The notes: generated by a model not told the origin, from the sequence alone. Shown: positions 7,061 to 17,185, counted from the first letter of the stretch. The stretch: DNA of 61,790 nucleotides from Lentisphaerota bacterium (GCA_015061495.1 SUWL01000005.1:1-61790), one strand, 5' to 3'. Numbers and translations are program-made.

Positions 7061-8245
7061 ATGAGCAAGATAAAGACCAATCATGTTTTTACTTCTGAAT
7101 CGGTTTCAGAAGGACATCCCGATAAAGTTTGTGACCGCATTTCCGATGCGATCCTCGATGCCTGTTTGATGCAGGATCCCCAGAGCCGTGTTGCATGCGA
7201 GTCACTGACCACCACCAATCTGATCGTCATTTCAGGCGAAATCACCACCGATGCTAAAGTCAACTGGCAGCAGGTGGCTCTGGATGCCGTCAGAGATATC
7301 GGTTACGATCAGGAAGGAATCGGATTTTCTGCAGATGATGCAAAAGTCATGATCTCCATCCACCAGCAGTCTGCAGATATCAGCATGGGTGTAAGCCGTG
7401 CCGATCAGGGTGCAGGCGATCAGGGAATGATGTTCGGCTACGCCAGCGATGAAACTCCGGAACTGATGCCGGCGACGATCATCTATGCCCATAAGATCGT
7501 TGAAGAATTCGCCCGGATGCGGAAAAATGATCCGGAAGTTGCAAAAATGCTCCGCCCGGATGCCAAAAGTCAGGTTTCCATCCGTTACATTAATGGCAAA
7601 CCTGCCGCAGTGGAATCCATCGTGGTTTCCCATCAGCACTCTCCGGAAATGCCGATTTCCTATTTGGAAAATCTGGTCAAAAAAGTGGTCAAAAAGGTCA
7701 TCCCCGCCGAATTGCTCAATGATGAGATCACCTATTTTGTCAACCCCACCGGCCGTTTTGAAATCGGCGGTCCTCACGGCGATACCGGTTTGACCGGACG
7801 TAAGATCATCGTGGATACTTACGGTGGTGTCGGTTCTCATGGCGGCGGTGCATTTTCCGGCAAAGACCCGTCCAAAGTTGACCGTTCCGCTGCGTATTTC
7901 TGCCGCTACATCGCCAAAAATCTCGTTGCCGCCAAACTGGCAAAAAAATGTGAGATCCAAGTTGCTTACGCGATCGGCGTTGCCCAACCGTTGAGCATCA
8001 ATGTTGACACCTACGGCACCGGCATCCTTGCCTCGGATGCGGATCTGGAAAAGGTCGTTCGCAAAGTTTTTGACCTGCGCCCGGCTAAAATCGTTGAAGA
8101 ACTCGGGTTGAAATATCCCGGCAGCGGCTGGTGCTATGCTGATACCGCCGCCTACGGTCACTTCGGCAGAAACATTTTCCCGTGGGAAAAATGCGACCGT
8201 ACGGAAGAACTGATCAACGCTGCGGCGGAATTCAAAAAAAACTGA
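7061..8245 (+). CDS. metK: S-adenosylmethionine synthase
   Basis: Makes S-adenosylmethionine from ATP and methionine. The 394 residues match the family. Visible blocks are FTSESVSEGHPDKVCDRISD at the N-terminus, the ATP-site GAGDQGMMFGYA at about 117, GPHGDTGLTGRKIIVDTYGG, and the P-loop-like GGGAFSGKDPSKVDRSAAY at about 261-279. Seven bases separate it from the PfkB kinase gene and ahcY follows, so one transcript probably carries synthesis and recycling of the methyl donor. No SAM riboswitch was seen in the 52 bp upstream. Confidence 0.97.
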   Translation: MSKIKTNHVFTSESVSEGHPDKVCDRISDAILDACLMQDPQSRVACESLTTTNLIVISGEITTDAKVNWQQVALDAVRDIGYDQEGIGFSADDAKVMISIHQQSADISMGVSRADQGAGDQGMMFGYASDETPELMPATIIYAHKIVEEFARMRKNDPEVAKMLRPDAKSQVSIRYINGKPAAVESIVVSHQHSPEMPISYLENLVKKVVKKVIPAELLNDEITYFVNPTGRFEIGGPHGDTGLTGRKIIVDTYGGVGSHGGGAFSGKDPSKVDRSAAYFCRYIAKNLVAAKLAKKCEIQVAYAIGVAQPLSINVDTYGTGILASDADLEKVVRKVFDLRPAKIVEELGLKYPGSGWCYADTAAYGHFGRNIFPWEKCDRTEELINAAAEFKKN

Positions 8246-8252
8246 CCGGGAA

Positions 8253-9242
8253 ATGAGTTTCAAACTGCTGGGGGTCGGTTCACCGTTGGTAGATTACTCG
8301 CTGGCGGTTCCGGAAAAATTCATTGATACCCATGTCCCCGGAGGCAAAGGAGGGACACGGAATATCTCTGCAGCTCAAAAAGATGAGTTTATTGCAGCGC
8401 TCAATGACCGGCAGATCATCCGTACTCCCGGCGGCAGTGCTGCCAATACCATCCGGGCATTTTCCAGACTTGGCGGTTCAGGAACTCACTTCGGTAAGAT
8501 CGGCAGAGATGATGACGGAGATTTTTTCCGTCAGGCATTGCTTCAAACCGGAAGTGACGTCTCTTTACTGCCTGTTTCGGAAACAATTGCCACCGGATTT
8601 TGTTTGAGTTTGATAACTCCCGATGCCGAACGCACCATGCTCTCCAACCTCGGTGCTTCGCTGGATGTCCGCAAAAGTGATCTTGCCGATATCAATTTCA
8701 ATTCGTTCAGTTGGCTGCTGCTCGAAGGCTACCTGATTTGTGAACCATGGATCGATGATCTGCTTGAATATGCCCGCAATGCCGGATGCAAAATTGCAGT
8801 AGATTTGAATAATTTTGAACTTGTCAAACGGGAGTTGAAACGGTTTCGCAAAATAACAGATTCCGGTATCGATCTGCTCTTTGCCAATTTGCAGGAGGCT
8901 TCCGCACTGTTTCCGGATACTCCGGAACAGATGCTGCCGGAAAAATTGAAACAATTTCCGATGCGTTCAGTATTGAAACTCGGTCAACATGGATCAATGA
9001 TCATTGATCCGGATAAGATATACCGGATCGATGCGGTAAAAAACCTTGACATCCGGGATACGACCGGTGCGGGAGATTTCTATGCCGCCGGATTTTTCTA
9101 CGGGTTGAGCAAAGATCTGCCGCCGGAAATATGCGGCAGACTCGGAGCGATCTGCGCCGCAGAAGTCATCCGGATAACCGGAACGATGTGCCGGGATGAA
9201 GATTTTGAAAAACTTTATAACATTATAAATAACGAGGTCTGA
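8253..9242 (+). CDS. PfkB-family sugar kinase, probable adenosine kinase
   Basis: A 329-residue ribokinase-fold protein. [16 protein letters not shown] (about 60-75) is the PfkB signature-1 region, and [17 protein letters not shown] (about 268-284) is signature 2 with the GAGD anion hole and catalytic Asp. The sequence does not fix the substrate. Position between metK and ahcY, with gaps of 7 and 2 bp, argues for adenosine: AhcY releases adenosine, and phosphorylating it to AMP would pull the reversible hydrolysis forward. Ribokinase or fructokinase activity remains possible. Confidence 0.8.
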   Translation: MSFKLLGVGSPLVDYSLAVPEKFIDTHVPGGKGGTRNISAAQKDEFIAALNDRQIIRTPGGSAANTIRAFSRLGGSGTHFGKIGRDDDGDFFRQALLQTGSDVSLLPVSETIATGFCLSLITPDAERTMLSNLGASLDVRKSDLADINFNSFSWLLLEGYLICEPWIDDLLEYARNAGCKIAVDLNNFELVKRELKRFRKITDSGIDLLFANLQEASALFPDTPEQMLPEKLKQFPMRSVLKLGQHGSMIIDPDKIYRIDAVKNLDIRDTTGAGDFYAAGFFYGLSKDLPPEICGRLGAICAAEVIRITGTMCRDEDFEKLYNIINNEV

Positions 9243-9244
9243 TC

Positions 9245-10654
9245 ATGAGTAACTATCAAGTCAAAGATATCTCACTTGCCGATTTCGGCCGCAAAGAGAT
9301 CGCTATTGCTGAACACGAAATGCCGGGATTGATGGCAACCAGAAAAAAATACGGCCCCGCTAAACCGCTCGCCGGAATCAAAATTTCCGGCAGTCTGCAC
9401 ATGACTATCCAAACCGCCGTACTGATCGAAACGCTGGTGGAACTTGGCGCAGATGTCCGCTGGGCGAGCTGCAATATTTTCTCCACTCAGGATCATGCCG
9501 CTGCCGCCATTGCCGCCGCCGGAGTACCGGTTTTCGCCTGGAAAGGTGAAACTTTGCAGGAGTACTGGGAATGTACCCTTGCCGCCCTGACCTGGGATGA
9601 CGGTTCCGGTCCGGATCAGATCGTCGATGACGGTGGAGATGCCACCTTGCTTATCCACCGCGGTGTTGCGGCAGAAAAAAATCCAGCTATCCTTGACGAA
9701 CCAACTGACATCGAAGAGTTGAAGATCATCAATGCTCTGCTCAAAAAAGAGTTGGAACTCCACCCGGGAAGATGGACAAAAATCGCCGCCAATGTCAAAG
9801 GCGTTTCCGAAGAAACCACTACCGGAGTACACCGTCTGGAACAGATGACCAAACGCGGCGAATTGCTCTTCCCCGCTGTCAATGTCAACGATTCTGTGAC
9901 TAAAAGCAAATTTGACAACATCTACGGCTGCCGTCACAGTTTGACCGACGGCATCAAACGGGCTCTGGATGTGATGCTTTCCGGAAAAACCGTTATGGTC
10001 TGCGGTTACGGTGATGTCGGCAAAGGATGTGCCGAAGCAATGCGCAACGAACGTGCCAGAGTGCTGGTCAGCGAAGTCGATCCCATTTGCGCGCTGCAGG
10101 CATGTATGGCAGGATTTCAGGTCTGCACAGTGGAAGATGCCCTGCCCCAGGCGGATGTCTACGTCACTTGTACCGGCAATTGCCATATCATCACCATCGG
10201 ACAGATGGCAAAGATGAAAGATCAGGCGATCGTCTGTAATATCGGACACTTTGACAATGAAATCGAGGTTGCGGAACTGGAAAGTTATCCCGGCATCAGA
10301 AAAACGGTGATCAAAGACAGCTCCTGCCCGGTTTCAGCCTACACCTTTCCGGATGGACACACGATATATCTGCTTGCGGAAGGACGTCTGGTCAATCTGG
10401 GATGTGCCACCGGTCACCCTTCATTCGTCATGTCCAACAGTTTCACCAATCAGGTGCTGGCACAAATCGATATTGCCCGCAATCCAAATCGTGCCGTCGG
10501 AGTATACCTGATCGACAAAAAACTGGATGAAGAGGTCGCCAGACTGCATCTTGATAAACTCGGTGCCAAACTGACCACCCTCACGCAGGAGCAGGCGGAT
10601 TACATCGGCGTAACAGTCGATGGCCCGTTCAAAAACGACACCTACCGCTACTGA
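9245..10654 (+). CDS. ahcY: adenosylhomocysteinase
   Basis: Splits S-adenosylhomocysteine into homocysteine and adenosine using tightly bound NAD+. The 469 residues agree with the family. [20 protein letters not shown] and [18 protein letters not shown] form the substrate domain. [20 protein letters not shown] carries the active-site Lys/Asp and the Cys region. [16 protein letters not shown] (about 250-265) is the NAD loop. [17 protein letters not shown] follows, and the C-terminal FKNDTYRY supplies the Lys and Tyr that reach the neighbouring subunit's NAD. The organism therefore recycles SAH by SahH rather than the Pfs/LuxS route, as far as this window shows. Confidence 0.97.
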   Translation: MSNYQVKDISLADFGRKEIAIAEHEMPGLMATRKKYGPAKPLAGIKISGSLHMTIQTAVLIETLVELGADVRWASCNIFSTQDHAAAAIAAAGVPVFAWKGETLQEYWECTLAALTWDDGSGPDQIVDDGGDATLLIHRGVAAEKNPAILDEPTDIEELKIINALLKKELELHPGRWTKIAANVKGVSEETTTGVHRLEQMTKRGELLFPAVNVNDSVTKSKFDNIYGCRHSLTDGIKRALDVMLSGKTVMVCGYGDVGKGCAEAMRNERARVLVSEVDPICALQACMAGFQVCTVEDALPQADVYVTCTGNCHIITIGQMAKMKDQAIVCNIGHFDNEIEVAELESYPGIRKTVIKDSSCPVSAYTFPDGHTIYLLAEGRLVNLGCATGHPSFVMSNSFTNQVLAQIDIARNPNRAVGVYLIDKKLDEEVARLHLDKLGAKLTTLTQEQADYIGVTVDGPFKNDTYRY

Positions 10655-10684
10655 AATATACCTTTGTTCCTGGAGGAAAAAAAG

Positions 10685-11542
10685 ATGCAGAACATTCTGA
10701 AAGATGATGCCTTTTTCACTCCGGGGCAGCTGCCGGTACACCTTTTTTATACCGATTACAGTGAATCGTTGGGATTTCACTCCCATGAGTTCACTGAAAT
10801 AGCCATTATGCTCAATGGCAGTGCGGTATACGAAACGGACTTCAGCGCAGAAACGATCACTGCCGGGGATGTGGTCATCATCCCCAGAGGCGGTCTGCAC
10901 CGCTACAGCAAAGAGTGTGATGTAAAATTGATCAACATCCTCTTTCACTTTGATCAACTGAATATCCCGGTCCACAACATCTGCCGGCATCCGGGATATG
11001 TGGCACTGTTCGGGATCGACCCGGAATATTACCGGGAAAAAAAATACTACCCGAAACTGCACCTGAATGACGATCAGCTCGCCTATCTGCGGACCATATT
11101 GCTTTTTGCATTCGAACGGCAAAAAAGCAAATGTCCCGGACATCTGCTGGCTGTTTACGGAGCATTTATGCAAACAATACCGATTTTACTGGATAATTTC
11201 GCTCCGGATCATAAAGCCAGACAGATACCTTTGCCGGAAAAATTCCGTCAGACCCTCAACGGCATGCTGGAAAACTACCAGAAAGAATTGAGCATCGCCG
11301 AACTGGCAAAAAAGTCCGGCATGTCAATATCCACATTCACCCGGACATTCAAAAAAGCTCTGGGCAAGTCTCCCAGGCAATATCTGCTCACGCTCCGGCT
11401 GGAAGCCGCCAGAGAATTTCTCCGCAACGGCGCTTCGGTCACCGAAGCTGCTGATAAGGCGGGGTTCCGGGACAGCAACTACTTCACCAGATTGTTTCAC
11501 AAACACCTGCATTCGCTGCCCAAATCCTGGAAAAATATGTAA
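10685..11542 (+). CDS. AraC-family transcriptional regulator
   Basis: A 285-residue regulator. ATG 10685 is preceded by GGAGG at 10672-10676. The N-terminal cupin-like ligand domain (about 20-90: LGFHSHEFTEIAIMLNG, ITAGDVVIIPRGGLHRYS) has the metal/sugar-pocket His pattern. The C-terminal AraC HTH pair occupies about 190-285 (LSIAELAKKSGMSISTFTRT, then VTEAADKAGFRDSNYFTRLF). Such proteins usually activate neighbouring sugar-degradation genes. The GH78 rhamnosidase gene begins 116 bp downstream on the same strand and is the obvious target. Confidence 0.92.
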   Translation: MQNILKDDAFFTPGQLPVHLFYTDYSESLGFHSHEFTEIAIMLNGSAVYETDFSAETITAGDVVIIPRGGLHRYSKECDVKLINILFHFDQLNIPVHNICRHPGYVALFGIDPEYYREKKYYPKLHLNDDQLAYLRTILLFAFERQKSKCPGHLLAVYGAFMQTIPILLDNFAPDHKARQIPLPEKFRQTLNGMLENYQKELSIAELAKKSGMSISTFTRTFKKALGKSPRQYLLTLRLEAAREFLRNGASVTEAADKAGFRDSNYFTRLFHKHLHSLPKSWKNM

Positions 11543-11543
11543 T

Positions 11544-11566
11544 AAAAAGGCAAAATTGCCGTTTTT
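11544..11566 (+). terminator. possible weak terminator after the AraC gene
   Basis: AAAAAGGCAA pairs with TTGCCGTTTTT apart from one bulged G, followed by a mixed T-rich stretch. It starts one base after the stop region. Moderate strength; some read-through into the rhamnosidase gene is plausible. Confidence 0.45.
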
Positions 11567-11658
11567 GTGCTGTTTTTTGCCGTTTTTATCAAGGGATTTC
11601 CATTTTTGCTGCTGTATTTTATACGCAGTAACAAAATTTTGCAACCCAAGGCATCGAA

Positions 11659-13710
11659 ATGGAAAAAATCTCTCTCGCTCCGGCACAATGGATATGCGAT
11701 CCGCTGCATAATGGAAAAACCATGCAGCCAGTCAGTTGTTTTATCAAAGAATTTGAATCCGTGCAAGCCGGAACTGCAGAACTGACAATTTCGGCATTGG
11801 GTATTGTCGTTCCCAGGATGGATGGTAAAGAGATCACCGATGAGCTGTTTTTACCCGGCTGGACGGATTATAATTTCTTTGCGGAAACCAGAACGCTGCG
11901 CTTTCAGATAACTCCCGGGAAACATCATCTGACACTTGAACTTGCCGATGGATGGTATGCCGGAGAAATCGCTCTGAAGTGCAACAACGGCAAGCCCCCC
12001 TGCCTGATCGCCAAACTGGATCACCCCGACGGTCAGGTTGTTTCCGATAAAAATTGGCTCTGTTCATCAGATGGTCCATTTATGTACAGCGATATTTATA
12101 TGGGGGAAATGTACGATCCGGCACGGCCGTGGCAGAATTTTCATCCGGTAAAAGCGGCATCCGGTCTGCCGCTGGAAAAATATTCCGGAGTCCCGGTGCG
12201 CCGGATAAAAAAGTATCCGGCATCTGCCAGACAGGGAAATATCGTGGATTTCGGCAGCAATATCACCGGTTATGCCGCAGTTAAATTCAATGCTCCGGCA
12301 GGCAAAAAGATCTCCATCCGTTACGCCGAAACGCTGGATGCAAACGGTCAGCTTTATACCGTCAATCTCCGTACTGCCACAGCAACCGACCACTGTATCT
12401 CACCCGGAGGAGAATTTTCATATACGCCGACATTCACCTTTCACGGCTTCCGCTATATTGAAGTTGAAGGCGCCGATGATTTTGAAGCGGAAGCATATCT
12501 CATTCACAGCGACCTGACATTTCACAGCCGCTTTGAATGCAGCAGTCCTCTGCTCAATCAACTGGTAAAAAATGTTGAACAATCATGGCGGGACAATGCA
12601 TTAGACATCCCGACCGACTGCCCCCAGCGGGATGAGCGGCGCGGATGGCTCGGCGATGCCCAGATATTCTGCAAATCAGCAATGTATCTCTCGGATGCGG
12701 AAGCATTTTTCCGCCGCTGGATGAAATCTGTCCGCGCCGCACAACGGCAGGACGGTGCCTTTGCGGACCTGGTTCCAGGTCCGTATTGGAGCATCGGTCA
12801 GGCGGGATGGGCGGATGCCGGAGTGATGATCCCTTGGGATCTGTATTGTTTCACCGGCAAAAAAGAGATCCTGGAAGAAAATTTCAACAACATGACCGCA
12901 TGGATAAATTACCGGGAAGAACGCCGCAAGCACAACTTGCCGCAGGAAGCCAAATACGGTGATTGGCTCAATCTGGATGATCCGACTGACAGCGAACTGC
13001 TCGGAGATGCGTTCCATGCTCATTGTGTAAACCTGATGATCAAGATCCGAACCGTCCTCGGCAAAGATGTTTCAGAAATGACTGCCCTTTCCGCGCAGCT
13101 GAAAAAAAGCTTCATGGACAAATACCGGGATAAATTGCATTCCCAGACCGCTTGTGCCATTGCCGTAAATTTTGACCTTGTCGATGGCGAGATCCGCCAA
13201 CGCACCATCGAACAACTGCTTGACAACATTCTTGAACAGCGAAACGGTCACCTGTCCACCGGATTTCTCGGTACCCCGCACCTGCTTCATGCCCTGACCA
13301 AAGCCGGACGGAACGACATTGCCTGGCAGCTGTTGGAGGAAACCACTTACCCTTCCTGGCTGTATCAGGTGACAATGGGGGCAACGACCATGTGGGAAAG
13401 ATGGTACACCCTGACGGAAAAAGGCTTCGCCAGCCCCAATATGAATTCGTTCAACCACTACGCTTACGGTTCAGTTTTTGACTGGATCATTGGCGTGGCA
13501 ATGGGGATCAAACCGGACTGCTCCATAGATCCGCATCCCGGCGGCACATGTTCCAGTATGGAGGCGGAATACCGGAATTTGAAAGTGCGTTGGGAAAAAC
13601 TGCCGGATAACAAGATCCGCTATCAGATCTCGGTCCCGGAAAATATTTCCGCAACTTTCCGCGGCAGCAAGCTTGAGCATGGCAACCATGATTTTATCTT
13701 GGATAATTAA
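11659..13710 (+). CDS. alpha-L-rhamnosidase (GH78)
   Basis: A 683-residue inverting glycosidase that removes terminal alpha-L-rhamnose from pectin side chains or plant glycosides. The N-terminal beta domains carry the rhamnosidase sandwich motifs (DFGSNITGYAAVKF, RYAETLDANGQLYTVNLRTA). The catalytic (alpha/alpha)6 barrel starts near 290, with DIPTDCPQRDERRGWLGDAQ at 316-335 (general-acid region with Glu326) and GATTMWERW at 574-582 (Glu580, general-base region). No signal peptide is present, so it is probably cytoplasmic and acts on imported oligosaccharides. It is shorter than many GH78 proteins, lacking extra N-terminal binding domains. The AraC regulator lies upstream. Confidence 0.93.
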   Translation: MEKISLAPAQWICDPLHNGKTMQPVSCFIKEFESVQAGTAELTISALGIVVPRMDGKEITDELFLPGWTDYNFFAETRTLRFQITPGKHHLTLELADGWYAGEIALKCNNGKPPCLIAKLDHPDGQVVSDKNWLCSSDGPFMYSDIYMGEMYDPARPWQNFHPVKAASGLPLEKYSGVPVRRIKKYPASARQGNIVDFGSNITGYAAVKFNAPAGKKISIRYAETLDANGQLYTVNLRTATATDHCISPGGEFSYTPTFTFHGFRYIEVEGADDFEAEAYLIHSDLTFHSRFECSSPLLNQLVKNVEQSWRDNALDIPTDCPQRDERRGWLGDAQIFCKSAMYLSDAEAFFRRWMKSVRAAQRQDGAFADLVPGPYWSIGQAGWADAGVMIPWDLYCFTGKKEILEENFNNMTAWINYREERRKHNLPQEAKYGDWLNLDDPTDSELLGDAFHAHCVNLMIKIRTVLGKDVSEMTALSAQLKKSFMDKYRDKLHSQTACAIAVNFDLVDGEIRQRTIEQLLDNILEQRNGHLSTGFLGTPHLLHALTKAGRNDIAWQLLEETTYPSWLYQVTMGATTMWERWYTLTEKGFASPNMNSFNHYAYGSVFDWIIGVAMGIKPDCSIDPHPGGTCSSMEAEYRNLKVRWEKLPDNKIRYQISVPENISATFRGSKLEHGNHDFILDN

Positions 13711-13796
13711 CAGACAGCAAGGAGGTTTGACACACAAAAAAACAACGGTTCCGCTATTTTCCAATGATTACTGAAATTCAAAAAAAAGGAAAAATT

Positions 13797-14714
13797 ATGA
13801 AAAAGTCCCGTTTTACTCTTATCGAACTACTCGTAAGTACTGTTATCTCATCATGGCATTTCTTTACACACAAATCCACATGTGAGACAAAACAAAAAGT
13901 TCCGCTTTTCTTGAAAAGGAGAGTGGGGTTTGGGGAGAGGGGAAAAACCTCTTTTCCCGTGAAAAGAAGTTTTTCCCCTCTTCCCAAGAGCGCATTCACT
14001 TTAATAGAATTGCTTGTCGTGATCGCGATCATAGCCATTCTGGCGGCAATTCTGCTGCCTGCCCTCAACTCCGCCCGTGACCGCGGACGTTCAGCATCGT
14101 GCATCTCTTCACTCAAGCAGCTCGGCACCGGTACGGCAATGTACTGCGATGCCAATGACGGTTACTATCCATGTGCCTCCGGCGATGATCCGGATAAAGG
14201 TGCAGCCGGGGTCGTAGCATTGGTGTTCCACAAACTGCTGATTCCTTATGCCGACCGGGAGATCACCCTCAAAGGATGCGCCGCCAACCCGAAACTCTAC
14301 AATGGTTTCGGCAATGGCGGCCACGGCGCAAATGACGGCTGGTACTCCTATAATTACAACTTCTGTGTTTACGCCCCCAAAGACAGCTGGTCGACAATCA
14401 AAGGCAGAGGCTTTAAAGGCGATCAGTACGGCGGTCAGAAGTCCGCTTCCAACACCGTGGTTTATCAGGATGGTTCCAGCAACTATGATATCGCAGGAAT
14501 CACGGTTTGGGATGAAAAGTATATGAATCCCCAAGCCGGCGATTCAATGGCTTCCATCGCCCACAGCAAAGGCAAATATGTCAATGCCGCATTCGGAGAT
14601 GGTCATGCCGATTCACTTCAGGCTCCGGAACAGACTTGGCTCGACCGTTATAAATCAGCCGGTTCCCATGTCAGTCTGCCCAGCGGCGCATTCTGGTACT
14701 GGGACAGATACTGA
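13797..14714 (+). CDS. pseudopilin-like H-X9-DG protein with duplicated prepilin motif
   Basis: A 305-residue protein. ATG 13797 is chosen because AAAGGA lies just upstream and the [13 protein letters not shown] start matches the family. The prepilin motif FTLIELLV occurs twice, at residues 6-13 and 67-74. Only the second continues into the full hydrophobic helix [17 protein letters not shown]. The 61 residues after residue 13 look like an in-frame insertion (13836-14018), because deleting them restores a normal [13 protein letters not shown] start. The C-terminal domain is of the prepilin-associated H-X9-DG type ([17 protein letters not shown], here with 11 spacer residues). It is exported and probably assembled or displayed by a type II/IV pilus-like machine. 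A LamG-domain enzyme gene follows 26 bp later. Confidence 0.85.
   Translation: MKKSRFTLIELLVSTVISSWHFFTHKSTCETKQKVPLFLKRRVGFGERGKTSFPVKRSFSPLPKSAFTLIELLVVIAIIAILAAILLPALNSARDRGRSASCISSLKQLGTGTAMYCDANDGYYPCASGDDPDKGAAGVVALVFHKLLIPYADREITLKGCAANPKLYNGFGNGGHGANDGWYSYNYNFCVYAPKDSWSTIKGRGFKGDQYGGQKSASNTVVYQDGSSNYDIAGITVWDEKYMNPQAGDSMASIAHSKGKYVNAAFGDGHADSLQAPEQTWLDRYKSAGSHVSLPSGAFWYWDRY
13836..14018 (+). repeat. 183-bp in-frame insertion within the prepilin signal, carrying a long palindrome
   Basis: Exactly 61 codons that can be removed to give an ordinary pseudopilin start. Inside lies a hairpin, 13930-13956 against 13961-13987: 27 paired positions with 25 Watson-Crick pairs, one G-T and one C-A mismatch, and a 4-base loop (CCGT). 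It is translated as a Lys/Arg-rich linker ([20 protein letters not shown]). The segment ends in its own FTLIELLV, whose codons differ from the first copy at most synonymous sites. It looks like a protein-coding palindromic element rather than a recent tandem duplication. Confidence 0.6.
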
Positions 14715-14740
14715 TCACATTAACTTGAGGAAAAATAACG

Positions 14741-17185
14741 ATGAAAACAATTTACTTATTGCTCGCCGCATCCTGCTTATCTCTGACTGCCGGAAGCATT
14801 GATGATTCACTGATCGGCTACTGGAAATTCGATGAACCTGCCGGCAATGAAGCAGCGGATTCCTCTCCGATGCGGAACAAACCGGCGCAGGTATTCAACA
14901 GCACATTTGCCAAAGGCTTAAAAGGCAATGCCTTGCGGATCAAAGGCGAACAAAGTTTTGCCAAGACCGCTTCTGCAGGTTCCGTCCACAATGTCGATGG
15001 ACTGACTGTCGATTTTTATTTCAATACCGACAGCATCAATGGAGTCCATAATATTCTGGGCACCGGCAATCCCGGACTGGGAACTTATGTCCGTTCGGTA
15101 AACGGCGCATTGCAGTGCGGCATCCAAACAGTTTCCCGTTGGTGCGAAGCACAATATCACGAAACTTTACAGCCCAATCGCTGGTACCGTTTCACCATGG
15201 TCATCCGCCCCAAAATCGCCCACTGCTATGTCAACGGCAAAGAATTCGGCAAAATCGAATTGCCCGGTCTGCAATTCACCAATAATCAGCGGATCGTCTG
15301 CGGCAGATCATCATGGAGCAAAAAAACCGCTTTTACCGGATATATCGATGAGGTAAAATTCTACAATCGCGCCCTTTCCGCGACGGAACTTTTCAATGCC
15401 GACCCTTTGGATGAGGTCAGAGAAAAATTCACGGCAAGATTGAACCGGCTGGAAAAACAGGAGCTTGCCAGAGAATTGACCATCGGCGGCAGTCAGATCA
15501 CACGTATCCGTAACACCCGGAACAAAATGAGCGATCTGAAAAAATTTCAACAGGAGATCGCCCGTGATCTTGACCAGTTGGAAAAGTATTGCCGGATGCC
15601 GGATTATCAGCAGCCTTTCGGCTTGAGTATCTACACGGTTTCCGCGACCAACAGCAAACCGCTGCTGCCGGATGCCGATCCGGAGGAAGCCGGTTTGAGT
15701 TCCGGTAAAAACCTCTATCTCACTGCCGCACTCAATGAATATGAACCGGCAAGTATCCTGCTGCACGCTGACATGGATTTTTCCGAATTGACGTTCAAAG
15801 TCGATCTGCCCGGCTTCCCGCAGGAGAATATTGACATCAAGTACCTTCATGCCTGGTATCAGGACGGCGGAGCCTGGAGCAGAAAAAATGCCCCGGTAAC
15901 CAAAGGCAAACTGCCGGTACCGGATCTGCTGGTCAATGACCCGGAATTTTCCAACCGCCGTTTTGATCTGCAAACTCCGCTGACTGCCGATGACGGCAGA
16001 AAAGTTATACCGGTCAAAGATTCCGACACGCTGCTGCCCTGCAAACTTGCCGCCGGAACCAATCAGCAGCTGATCATTACTCTCAATACCAAAAAGAATG
16101 TCAAACCGGGACTGTACCGCGGTGCGGTCATTCTGACCGGACAGGGCAAAGAAATCGGCAAAGTACCATTTTTTGTAAAAATCATCCCGGACACACTGCC
16201 GGTTCCGGCGACCCGTTATGATCTGAATAAACAGCTTACCTACAGCGTCTATTACTGGGGGCATCCCACCAATCAGAAAATAACCGGCATCGACCGCCAT
16301 TTTGTCAACTTTGACCGCTATACTGCCGAAATGCGCAACCTCGCCGCTCACGAAGTAACCACTCCAGCATTCACCTGGTATCACAGCACCATGTACGGCG
16401 ATCAGCAGGTCATCGAACGTGCCGTAAATATCGCCCGCAGCTGCGGCATGTGCCAAGACAACGTATACTTTGCCATATCCGGAGATACGGATTCCCGCAC
16501 GCCCGGCGAACTTGAAGCTCTGGATAAACGGGTGCGCATGCTGATCGCCACCGTCCGGAAAACCGGCATCACCGGTGATATCTTTTTCTACTGCAAAGAT
16601 GAGCAGAACTCCCGCAAAGAGTTTGAAGTTCAGTACAACGCCATGGATGTCATGCACAAGGCGGGAGCAAAACTTTGGGTCACCGCCTTCCCCGCCGTCT
16701 TCCCCTACCTCAAAGGTCATGTGGAGCATGTCAACTGCTTTGGCACTTCCAGTGCCGATGAAACTGCCCGCTGGCATGGTGAAAATACCACCGCATGGAA
16801 TTACGGCGCCCCTTTCGGCGGCGAACCCGATCCATCCGTTTACCGCCGCAACTATGGATTTATGCTCTGGTACAACAACTATGACGGCACTTGTGACTAC
16901 TGTTACCGCGACCCATTCAAAAAAGATGCCGCCAAACAGCCCAATGCCTACTTCCGCAGCTGGGGTTTTGTCTATCCGACCATCGACGGAGTCATTGATA
17001 CGATCAGCTGGGAAGGTCAACGGGAAGCTGCTGACGATGTCCGCTTCATCACTCTTTTACGGAAAAATGCCCGGCGAAACGGCAATCTCCCGCAAATCGA
17101 TAAAATGCTCGCGGAACTTGATCCCCGTACGGTTGATTGTGAATTACTGCGGCTGCAGATCATCAACTTATTGATTGCCAAATAA
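14741..17185 (+). CDS. secreted LamG-domain protein, probable carbohydrate-active enzyme
   Basis: An 814-residue protein with signal peptide (MKTIYLLLAASCLSLTAGS). A LamG/concanavalin-like domain occupies about 22-225 (LIGYWKFDEPAGNEAADSS to GYIDEVKFYNRALSATELF). A helical linker (about 228-290) is rich in Leu/Arg/Lys. The rest (about 300-800) resembles DUF4091-type putative glycosidases: an N-terminal sandwich with LNEYEPASILLH, then a barrel-like part with KDEQNSRKEF, GFMLWYNNYDGTCDYCYRDP and EGQREAADDVRFITLLRK near the end. The substrate is unknown. GAGG precedes the start. It follows the pseudopilin-like gene by 26 bp, and a terminator ends the unit. Confidence 0.75.
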   Translation: MKTIYLLLAASCLSLTAGSIDDSLIGYWKFDEPAGNEAADSSPMRNKPAQVFNSTFAKGLKGNALRIKGEQSFAKTASAGSVHNVDGLTVDFYFNTDSINGVHNILGTGNPGLGTYVRSVNGALQCGIQTVSRWCEAQYHETLQPNRWYRFTMVIRPKIAHCYVNGKEFGKIELPGLQFTNNQRIVCGRSSWSKKTAFTGYIDEVKFYNRALSATELFNADPLDEVREKFTARLNRLEKQELARELTIGGSQITRIRNTRNKMSDLKKFQQEIARDLDQLEKYCRMPDYQQPFGLSIYTVSATNSKPLLPDADPEEAGLSSGKNLYLTAALNEYEPASILLHADMDFSELTFKVDLPGFPQENIDIKYLHAWYQDGGAWSRKNAPVTKGKLPVPDLLVNDPEFSNRRFDLQTPLTADDGRKVIPVKDSDTLLPCKLAAGTNQQLIITLNTKKNVKPGLYRGAVILTGQGKEIGKVPFFVKIIPDTLPVPATRYDLNKQLTYSVYYWGHPTNQKITGIDRHFVNFDRYTAEMRNLAAHEVTTPAFTWYHSTMYGDQQVIERAVNIARSCGMCQDNVYFAISGDTDSRTPGELEALDKRVRMLIATVRKTGITGDIFFYCKDEQNSRKEFEVQYNAMDVMHKAGAKLWVTAFPAVFPYLKGHVEHVNCFGTSSADETARWHGENTTAWNYGAPFGGEPDPSVYRRNYGFMLWYNNYDGTCDYCYRDPFKKDAAKQPNAYFRSWGFVYPTIDGVIDTISWEGQREAADDVRFITLLRKNARRNGNLPQIDKMLAELDPRTVDCELLRLQIINLLIAK

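Noticed and set aside
13720..13780. AAGGAGG followed by a TTG that could begin a 15-codon leader peptide
   Set aside because: The spacing between the AAGGAGG and the TTG is zero, and the frame is not related to any known leader.
13997..14020. Second FTLIELLV as a simple recent tandem duplication
   Set aside because: The two copies use different codons at most synonymous positions and the sequence between them is not repeated, so a recent duplication is unlikely.
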